From Paraburkholderia polaris (GTDB lineage Bacteria > Pseudomonadota > Gammaproteobacteria > Burkholderiales > Burkholderiaceae): 64,000 bases of DNA. The position numbers and the translations under genes were made by a program. Below the pieces are notes generated by a model that worked only from the letters and a program-made list of their open reading frames with translations, was not told where the DNA came from and made no database searches. Each line of letters begins with the position of its first letter. The stretch's first letter is position 1. Location: contig NZ_JABBGJ010000023.1 of assembly GCF_012927345.1 (NCBI RefSeq), forward strand, positions 1-64,000. The letters are read 5' to 3'. This document shows positions 58,189-64,000 of the stretch, one piece after another.

Positions 58189-59463
58189 ATGTCAGTATCT
58201 GAATCACACCAAAACCCAAACCATACCGCCGCAGACGCAGCAGAACTGTTTGCTGAAGACGAACTAACCCATCGTTTCGCCCCCGTATTCGCCCGTATCG
58301 CCGAAGGCGCCGTAGACCGCGAACAGAATCGCGAACTGGCCTACGCGCCAGTGGAATGGTTGCGCGAAGCCGGCTACACCAAACTGCGCGTGCCGAAGCG
58401 CTATGGCGGCGATGGTATTTCGCTCACGGAATTCTTCGCCTTGGTCACGCGTCTCGGCGAAGCAGACTCCAACCTTCCGCAAATCCTGCGTGTGCATGGC
58501 GGCTTTATCGAAGCGTTGTTGGAAAATGGCGATGAGCCGCTGCGTGACCGATGGCTCACGCGTATCGCGCAAGGTCAGATCATCGGCGGCGCCGTGTCCG
58601 AACGCACCGGCGTCACCAATAACAGCGTGCGCCTCACGCAAACCGACGGCGCGTGGCATCTCGACGGCGAGAAGTACTACACCACCGGCACGCTCTACGC
58701 GGATTGGGTCGACGTCACCGCACACGACGGGCAAAGCGACGTGCGCGTGCTCGTCAAGAGCGATACGCCGGGCCTCGCCCGGATCGACGATTGGGATGGC
58801 TTCGGGCAGCGTCTCACCGGCAGCGGCACGGCGCGTTTCGAGCACGTGCCGGTCTCTCTTGACAATCTGTATCGTCGCTATAGCGCCTCTGAACCTCGCC
58901 GCAACAGCCTGCTTACCGCCTACTATCAAGCGCTGCATGTCGCAAACCTGGCCGGTATCAGCCGCGCGGCGTTGCGCGATGCCGTGGCGTTCACGCAAGG
59001 CAAAACGAGAACCTTCGGTATTCCGGGGGAGTCGAGTCCGCGCGACAATCCGTTGGTGCATCGTGTAGTCGGCCGCCTGGCGAGCCTTGCTTATTCCACA
59101 CAGAGCATCAGTACGTCGCTCGCCCGCGCGATCGATGAAGTGTCGGTGGGGCGACAGGAAGGCCGCACTGACGAACAGACCTATATCCGCTTGGACATCC
59201 AGACTTTCCAGGCGCAGCAGATCGTTATCGAGCAGACGCTGCAGGCGGCTACCCTGCTGTTCGAAGTGGGCGGCGCCTCGGCAACCAGCGAGACGCGCCG
59301 CTTCGACCGCTATTGGCGCAATGCGCGGGTGCTGGCGTCACACAATCCGGCGATCATCCGCGAAGCCGCTATCGGTGACTTCTATCTGAATGGAAAAGCG
59401 CACAACGAAAGGTTCGGTGTGGCGCGGAATCCGGAAGTCTCCACGGCACCTGCTCAGCTGTAA
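58189..59463 (+). CDS. Acyl-CoA-dehydrogenase-fold flavoprotein (DszC/SfnC-like)
   Basis: A 424-residue flavoprotein with the acyl-CoA dehydrogenase fold (LREAGYTKLRVPKRYGGDG, GQIIGGAVSERTGVTNN, DGEKYYTTGTLYADW). The catalytic glutamate region of true acyl-CoA dehydrogenases is not evident, and the sequence is closer to the monooxygenase branch (DszC, SfnC, HpaB-like). Such enzymes use reduced flavin to oxidise sulfur or nitrogen compounds. It follows the ABC operon after 128 bases, and an LLM-type flavin enzyme lies beyond, so the importer may feed both. Confidence 0.8.
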   Translation: MSVSESHQNPNHTAADAAELFAEDELTHRFAPVFARIAEGAVDREQNRELAYAPVEWLREAGYTKLRVPKRYGGDGISLTEFFALVTRLGEADSNLPQILRVHGGFIEALLENGDEPLRDRWLTRIAQGQIIGGAVSERTGVTNNSVRLTQTDGAWHLDGEKYYTTGTLYADWVDVTAHDGQSDVRVLVKSDTPGLARIDDWDGFGQRLTGSGTARFEHVPVSLDNLYRRYSASEPRRNSLLTAYYQALHVANLAGISRAALRDAVAFTQGKTRTFGIPGESSPRDNPLVHRVVGRLASLAYSTQSISTSLARAIDEVSVGRQEGRTDEQTYIRLDIQTFQAQQIVIEQTLQAATLLFEVGGASATSETRRFDRYWRNARVLASHNPAIIREAAIGDFYLNGKAHNERFGVARNPEVSTAPAQL

Positions 59464-59491
59464 AAAGCACGCATAGCACGCACTAAAACGA

Positions 59492-59515
59492 CTAAGGCCG
59501 CTTGCGCGGCCTTAG
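59492..59515 (+). terminator. Intrinsic terminator after the flavoprotein gene
   Basis: CTAAGGCCGC-TTGC-GCGGCCTTAG is a perfect 10-base stem with a 4-base loop, followed by GACTTTTT. It begins 29 bases after the stop codon. Confidence 0.85.
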
Positions 59516-59646
59516 GACTTTTTAGCCAAAGCGCTCAGCAAAAGGGACGGGGCGCATGCCACGCCGGCCGACAGCACGCCGCCGATCAACGTCAGGCACA
59601 CGCAGAGGCGTCGCAGGCTTCGGGAGCCGAAAAAAGCGAGGGGCAT
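59512..59646 (-). CDS. Doubtful small hydrophobic ORF
   Basis: A 44-codon ORF read from 59646, rich in Leu, Cys and Ala with one possible membrane helix (about 12-33). It lacks a ribosome binding site and its stop overlaps the terminator of the opposite strand. It is kept only because its hydrophobicity is more regular than chance ORFs. The rest of 59516-59826 shows no gene; ATCGATCGAT-like palindromes occur near 59645 and 59720. Confidence 0.2.
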   Translation of the reverse strand: MPLAFFGSRSLRRLCVCLTLIGGVLSAGVACAPSLLLSALAKKS

Positions 59647-59826
59647 CGATCGAGATCCATGTGGGTATGCGGAATCGATGAATATATAAAGGAACGGCGC
59701 ACGGCCAAAGATTGATTTCATCGATCGATGTAGGCAGAAATTGGAACGCGCGGCGGCGGCATCGCTCATCATTCAAGGTTTGATGCAAGTTGAAGAGTAC
59801 GCTTTTCCCGTGGAGATTTCTGCACT

Positions 59827-60885
59827 ATGTCAACACTGCCTCCCCGCTTCGGTATCTGGGCGCTGGTTCACGGTAGCCGCGCCGCGCTGCAAGACCCCGA
59901 TGAACCGTACGACGCGTCGTGGGCGCGAAACAAAGCGCTCGTTCTCGAAGCCGAGCGGCTTGGCTACGACTCCGTGCTGGTCGCGCAACACACGATCAAC
60001 CCGCATAATCCCGACTTCGATCAACTCGAAGCGTGGACCGCATCGGCCGCGCTCGCGGCGCTGACCGAGCGCATCGAAATCATCGCCGCGATCAAGCCCT
60101 ATCTGTATCACCCTGTGGTGTTGGCGAAGATGGCGCAGCAGATCGAACACATCAGCGGCGGGCGTTTCGCGATCAATCTCGTCAACGCATGGAATCGCCC
60201 TGAACTGGAGCGCGCCGGCATCGGTTTCGCGGAGCACGACGCGCGTTATGCCTACGGGTGTGAGTGGATAACGGTAGTCGACGCGTTGCTGCGCGGCGAA
60301 CGCACGAGCTTTCGCGGCGAGCATTTTAATGTGGATGACTATCTATTGCGGCCTACGGACCCGTTTCGCAGCCGTCCGCGCATCTACGTCGGTGGCGAAT
60401 CGGAACCGGCGCGCCAGCTAGTTGCCGACAAGGGCGACGTGTGGTTCATCAACGGCCAGCCGCTGAATGACGTCAAGGGATTGATCGCAGATGTGTCGGG
60501 CCGCGAGCGCCCCGCGGCGCACGAGCCGTTGCGTTTTGGCTTGTCGGCATTCGTCATCGCCCGCGAAACCGATGAGGCAGCCGGTCAGCATCTCGACCAT
60601 TTATTCGCGTTGGCCGCGAAAGACGCTCCGTTGCGTCAGCAGCAGAAATCGAACATTGATCCGAAGGCGGTGATGTTCCAGACCTTCGCGCAAACGCCGC
60701 GCGTGGGTTCGAACGGCGGCACGGCAGCTGGACTGGTCGGCAGCTATGACACTGTCGCGCAGCGGATCGCCGGCTTTCATCGTGCCGGGATCGAATTGTT
60801 CATGCTGCAATTCCAGCCGTTCGAGACCGACATGCGCATTTTTGCCGAAGAAGTGATTCCAAGGGTGCGTCGTCTGCTCGGTTGA
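59827..60885 (+). CDS. LLM-class flavin-dependent monooxygenase (SsuD/SfnG-like)
   Basis: A 352-residue luciferase-like TIM-barrel enzyme (FGIWALVHGSRAAL, LGYDSVLVAQHTINP, KMAQQIEHISGGRFAINLVNAWN, RIYVGGESEPARQL). The GGRF...NLV.AWN segment places it near alkanesulfonate and dimethylsulfone monooxygenases. It needs FMNH2 from a separate reductase, which is not encoded here. It is separated from the DszC-like gene by a terminator, so it has its own promoter. Confidence 0.88.
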   Translation: MSTLPPRFGIWALVHGSRAALQDPDEPYDASWARNKALVLEAERLGYDSVLVAQHTINPHNPDFDQLEAWTASAALAALTERIEIIAAIKPYLYHPVVLAKMAQQIEHISGGRFAINLVNAWNRPELERAGIGFAEHDARYAYGCEWITVVDALLRGERTSFRGEHFNVDDYLLRPTDPFRSRPRIYVGGESEPARQLVADKGDVWFINGQPLNDVKGLIADVSGRERPAAHEPLRFGLSAFVIARETDEAAGQHLDHLFALAAKDAPLRQQQKSNIDPKAVMFQTFAQTPRVGSNGGTAAGLVGSYDTVAQRIAGFHRAGIELFMLQFQPFETDMRIFAEEVIPRVRRLLG

Positions 60886-60986
60886 GCCGGGCAGTTCCGT
60901 CGCGTTCAGCTCGCCGCCCGCATGTGGCACAGTATGGTCAGGCGCATGCGCTACGCTTGCGACACTGGACAGCCCCGACGAGCGAC

Positions 60987-61505
60987 ATGAAGAACCTGAT
61001 TGCGTACGAACCGCCGGTCGACGAAGACCAGCTTCTGCTGAAGTGGATCCGGCGCGCGCGTGAATCCCAGATGAGTCATTACGACATGGCCGACCTGCTA
61101 TCGGCGCGAGACCGCAGCGTTGGCTGGTTGGTCACCGCATTGACTGCCTTTGTGGGCACGGCGGTGTTTGCGTCGTTGAGTTCGACCGCCGTCTCGCCGG
61201 CGCTCAGGATCTTCGTGGGCTTTGTAAGCGTTGCGGCGGCGGTCTCGGCCGCGCTGCAAACATTCCTCAGATACGCGGAGCGTGCGGAAAAGCATCGCGC
61301 GGCCGGTGCGCGCTATGGCGCTGTGCGGCGTAGGCTGGAAGCGATCTTTGCAGGTGACGCCGATGCACGCGACGGCCACTATCTCACCGCAATCCGCGAC
61401 GAACTCGACCGGCTCGCTGAAGATTCACCGAACGTGCCGCCGCGCGTTTTTTATCGCACCCAGCGAACCCTGTCCGACGAACCGCGACGAAGCCGCGATG
61501 CATAG
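60987..61505 (+). CDS. SLATT-domain membrane protein (DUF4231-like)
   Basis: A 172-residue protein: a helix (LLLKWIRRARESQMSHYDMADLL), two adjacent membrane helices (about 45-64 and 70-88) and a long C-terminal coiled region (FLRYAERAEKHRAAGARYGAVRRRLEAIF). This is the SLATT layout, proposed as a pore-forming effector in nucleotide-signalling conflict systems. No nucleotidyltransferase (SMODS) or other sensor is next to it, so its role is open. The start at 60987 is set by homology; upstream codons overlap the previous gene. Confidence 0.75.
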   Translation: MKNLIAYEPPVDEDQLLLKWIRRARESQMSHYDMADLLSARDRSVGWLVTALTAFVGTAVFASLSSTAVSPALRIFVGFVSVAAAVSAALQTFLRYAERAEKHRAAGARYGAVRRRLEAIFAGDADARDGHYLTAIRDELDRLAEDSPNVPPRVFYRTQRTLSDEPRRSRDA

Positions 61506-61952
61506 GCCTAATTGGCTGTAGTTGTCGAAGAATGCGGGGTCGTCGTAAATGTTCTGTGTCATTTGTAAATGGCATTAACTTCGATTGAAGCGACGAGGCG
61601 CCTGATGTATATGCCCAGAACCCGGTGGCGTGTCATTTGGCCATGCAGTTTCGACAGCAGCGCTCGATCGCGGTTGCGGGCAAGGCGGCTTAAGGTCCGG
61701 TAGAGGCCGCTTTCCGTCACTTAAGCATGACTTAAGCACGCAGCCTGAACAACACACGCCGGCGAGAATACCCCTATTCACGGACATGTTTTTCCATCGG
61801 ACATTCGAAACACGGTACTGCCGCCCGGCCTTCCGGTTTTTACGTCTTTCCGGACCTTTACATCTGCCCGATTATGGTATCGTCCGGCCTGCGCTTTAAA
61901 GCGCATTGCCACACTCAATCGGGAAGCACAATCGCTCCCTAATAAAAAGATT
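61506..61952. other. Intergenic region with small palindromes, no gene seen
   Basis: About 450 bases. It contains GCGGC-N-GCCGC (about 61686-61711), a direct repeat of ACTTAAGCA (about 61721 and 61731), CATTT-GT-AAATG (about 61559-61570) and the palindrome GCGCTTTAAAGCGC (61891-61904), 49 bases before the next gene. Nothing looks coding. Confidence 0.5.
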
Positions 61953-62723
61953 ATGGAAGTCCAAAACGCCCGCCGTTGGGCACCACGGGGAACACGCGTC
62001 TGGCTCACCGCAGCCGCTGCATTGGCGATCGCCAGCGGCGTGCGCATGTTGCTCCATCCGCTTCTCGGACCGATCATGCCGGGCACCGCGTTCTGTATCG
62101 CGGCGGCACTGGTCGAGTATTTTTGCGGGTTGGCTCCGGCGCTCACGGTCATGCTGCTCGGCCTGGGTATCGCCGACTATCTGTTCGTCCCGCCCTACGC
62201 AACCATCGCCGTATTCGATCGCGCCGACGTGATCCTGCTGGTCTCGTATCCGTTGGTGACGCTGCTCGTCATCATACTGATCGAACGCCTGCACCGCGCG
62301 CAGTTTCGTGCGGAACTGATCGCATCGGTTGCGCAGTCGCGCTATGAAATGCTGCTTCGTCACGACAACGAACGCATGCTCGCGCGCCGCGGCGTCGACG
62401 AAACGCACCGGCTGCTGCGCCATCTTTCGCATCATCACAAGACCTTCGTTTTCATTCAGGCGCTCGAGCGCAACGCGCTGCAACCGGTGGACGACGTCAA
62501 GCAGCAAGGTGTGCTGCCCCGTCTGCCCAACGAGATTGCGCCGGGCCCGCGCTTTGCCGATGTCGATCCTGAAGACATTCAGCGGCTTAGCAAGGCACTG
62601 TGGCCCGGCAGTCATCGCGTGCACCTGAAAACCGGCGAAGGCGCGTCGAAGCTGACCGAGTGCGTGTGCGAACGGTTCACCACCCATGCCGGCGAGTTCC
62701 TCGTGCTGCGGATTGGAGCCTGA
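61953..62723 (+). CDS. DUF4118 (KdpD-like) membrane sensor without a kinase domain
   Basis: A 256-residue protein. Residues 1-115 form four membrane helices of the KdpD/DUF4118 type (LGPIMPGTAFCIAAALVEYFCGLAPALTVMLLGLGIADYLFVPP). After a short coiled stretch (HRAQFRAELIASVAQSRYE) the C-terminal 130 residues form a soluble domain with no histidine-kinase motifs. It is therefore a sensor-like membrane protein lacking a catalytic output, or one signalling through an unknown domain. It is followed three bases later by the hydrolase gene, so they form an operon. Confidence 0.75.
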   Translation: MEVQNARRWAPRGTRVWLTAAAALAIASGVRMLLHPLLGPIMPGTAFCIAAALVEYFCGLAPALTVMLLGLGIADYLFVPPYATIAVFDRADVILLVSYPLVTLLVIILIERLHRAQFRAELIASVAQSRYEMLLRHDNERMLARRGVDETHRLLRHLSHHHKTFVFIQALERNALQPVDDVKQQGVLPRLPNEIAPGPRFADVDPEDIQRLSKALWPGSHRVHLKTGEGASKLTECVCERFTTHAGEFLVLRIGA

Positions 62724-62726
62724 TCC

Positions 62727-63614
62727 ATGAGCCAACCGACGAGTCTCTTCTTACCCGGCAACGATCATGCTGTGCTGATGCTGCACGGCCTGTCGAGTTC
62801 GCCGCTCGAATTACGTTTTCTCGCACGCTATCTGAACGCCGAGGGCTTCACCGCCTGCGCGCCGGTCTTGCCGGGCTACAGCGCGGGCTCCGATGAAGCG
62901 GCGATGGAGGTGTGGCTCGAGGCCGCCGTGCGCGAGTACGACGCGCTGGCCGCGCGCTTTGCACGCGTCTCGATCTGCGGGCTGTCGATCGGTGCGGCGT
63001 TAGCGCTGGCGCTGGCGCATCGCCGTCCACAGGCGCAGTCGCTCATGTTGTTGTCGCTGACGCTCTCTTACGACGGCTGGGCGATCCCCTGGTATCGTTT
63101 CCTGCTCAACTGGGCGTACTTCACGCCGCTGCGCAAACGCTGGCGCTACCGCGAGGAAGCGCCATTCGGCTTGCGCAACGAAGCGCTCAGAGCGAAGATC
63201 GCCCGCGCAATGCAGCGCAGCGACTTCAGCGAAGTCGGTCCGTCGACGATTTCATTGCCGGCATTGCATCAGGCGAGCCGCCTCGCCGCGAGCGTGCGCA
63301 CGCAGGTGCGCGACATCAAAACCGATTGCCTGATTGTTCATGCGATCGACGATGAGACGTCGAGCCCCCGCAATGCGCGTTTTGTCGCCGCGAATATTGG
63401 CGCTGCCTTTTTACGCACAATCTGGCTGGATGATTCGTATCACATGATTACGTCGGACAACGAGCGCGAAATCGTCGCGCGCGAAACCGCGCTATTTTTG
63501 CGCGAGAGCGAAGCTGCGCACAGCGGCGACGACAGCGGCAAGCAACCGGTCGTCTCGAAGGCCCTCGCGCGGCGCCTCAGGCAACTCGCCGCGCTTGGCA
63601 AGGAGCGCTCATGA
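62727..63614 (+). CDS. Alpha/beta hydrolase (carboxylesterase/monoacylglycerol lipase type)
   Basis: A 295-residue hydrolase. The oxyanion region is VLMLHGLSSSPLELRFLARYL (first 20 residues of which show the HG motif), the nucleophile elbow GLSIGAAL has Ser at about 91, the acid is likely Asp in HAIDDETSS (about 208), and the His lies in DDSYHMIT (about 238). It resembles Est30/YqiA-like esterases with a cap. Its C-terminus carries a basic tail (KALARRLRQLAALGKERS). It lies between the DUF4118 gene and a MipA/OmpV gene and overlaps the latter by four bases. Confidence 0.85.
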   Translation: MSQPTSLFLPGNDHAVLMLHGLSSSPLELRFLARYLNAEGFTACAPVLPGYSAGSDEAAMEVWLEAAVREYDALAARFARVSICGLSIGAALALALAHRRPQAQSLMLLSLTLSYDGWAIPWYRFLLNWAYFTPLRKRWRYREEAPFGLRNEALRAKIARAMQRSDFSEVGPSTISLPALHQASRLAASVRTQVRDIKTDCLIVHAIDDETSSPRNARFVAANIGAAFLRTIWLDDSYHMITSDNEREIVARETALFLRESEAAHSGDDSGKQPVVSKALARRLRQLAALGKERS

Positions 63615-64000
63615 CGGCGCATGCCATGCCGAGAAACGGCCAGGCCACGCGCGCGTCGCTGCGTACCACGCTCAGGCTCGGTAAACCCGCACACATGTCT
63701 CTGCTGGTCGCCGCTGCGCTGGGCCTTTGCACAGCGCGTGCTGCCTATGCGGACGATGCAAGTCCGGACGCGACGACTGACACGAGCACGAGTACGAGCG
63801 CAAGTACGAACCCGAGCGACGCTGGCACGAGCACGGGCGCGGCCACCGACAGCAAATGGAAAATCGGCGTGGGCCCTGGTGTGATGATCACGCCCAAGTA
63901 CCCGGGATCGCGACAGTTGAAGGTATTCCCGTTCCCCGCGCTGGACATCTCCTACGACGACCGGATTTTCTCGCAGGGCCCTGACGTGCTCGGTATCAAC
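63611..64000 (+). CDS. MipA/OmpV-family outer-membrane protein, 5' part
   Basis: The gene starts with ATG overlapping the hydrolase stop and runs off the right edge after 130 codons. A signal peptide with a long start ends near AAYADD (about 52). A Thr/Ser/Asp-rich low-complexity stretch (TDTSTSTSASTNPSDAGTST) precedes the barrel start WKIGVGPGVMITPKYPGSRQ, which is characteristic of MipA/OmpV. The family forms outer-membrane barrels or scaffolds for murein enzymes. Operon with the hydrolase and membrane sensor suggests an envelope role. Confidence 0.85.
   Translation, partial: MTAHAMPRNGQATRASLRTTLRLGKPAHMSLLVAAALGLCTARAAYADDASPDATTDTSTSTSASTNPSDAGTSTGAATDSKWKIGVGPGVMITPKYPGSRQLKVFPFPALDISYDDRIFSQGPDVLGIN

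Noticed and set aside
1..64000. tRNA, rRNA, CRISPR arrays, replication origin or prophage
   Set aside because: I looked for cloverleaf and CCA-end patterns, regularly spaced repeats and phage structural genes, and saw none; the octamer array at 49721 has no spacers.

Overview
The window is high-GC DNA with the gene content of a Burkholderiaceae chromosome, most likely Paraburkholderia or a close relative. Supporting signs are a DUF4148 secreted protein, a hairpin-bearing intergenic repeat that I recognise from Burkholderia genomes, an extra MreB away from mreCD, and many GntR/LysR-controlled catabolic cassettes with ABC importers. Genus level is inference. I see no rRNA, tRNA, CRISPR array or prophage; mobile DNA is limited to fragments at the left edge.

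Region by region: 1-850 holds two related C-terminal fragments with insertion-sequence-like end motifs. 850-3760 holds a MerR regulator of the CarH/LitR architecture, an ECF sigma factor and a lipocalin, with a probable GTP cyclohydrolase I fragment between them; it looks like a decayed light/stress cassette. 4001-7619 is an operon of an M24 peptidase-like protein, an EphD-like hydrolase-SDR fusion and a ferritin-like membrane-associated hydrolase. Then come chrA, a small membrane protein and DUF4148. 10599-18924 is an RND efflux operon facing a heavy-metal-type two-component system, with shared candidate response-regulator boxes.

19138-31097 is a guanidine assimilation locus. An ABC ATPase and permease, a urea/guanidine carboxylase and two DUF1989 proteins (carboxyguanidine deiminase subunits) form one operon behind a guanidine-I (ykkC) riboswitch. 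The substrate-binding protein lies 3.5 kb away behind a second guanidine-I riboswitch with a clear terminator. Between the two lie an isopenicillin-N-synthase-like oxygenase, a TIM-barrel isomerase, a small winged-helix protein and a sigma54-type promoter driving a very short transcript. Allophanate hydrolase is missing from the operon; a 40-codon ORF directly after the carboxylase looks like its remnant.

31233-38219 holds a secreted protein, an MreB paralog, a truncated SDR gene, a Gfo/Idh/MocA dehydrogenase, a LysR regulator and two Old Yellow Enzyme genes flanking a deleted MFS gene. 38395-47972 is a probable biuret (perhaps triuret) cluster: GntR regulator, AtzH/HpxZ-like protein, two cysteine hydrolases (one close to biuret hydrolase), a BMP-type ABC importer and full-length allophanate hydrolase. 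That hydrolase can finish both the guanidine and biuret routes. 48401-60885 adds MetY, an HpxW-like Ntn-hydrolase, a GntR regulator, a PuuE-like deacetylase, a polyamine-type ABC importer behind a consensus sigma54 promoter, and two flavin-dependent enzymes. The right end has a solo SLATT protein, a solo KdpD-like membrane sensor, an alpha/beta hydrolase and the start of a MipA/OmpV protein.

Overall, 19-60 kb reads as a nitrogen-scavenging island. Several operons share GG-N10-GC promoters, suggesting joint sigma54/NtrC control, with guanidine riboswitches as a second layer.
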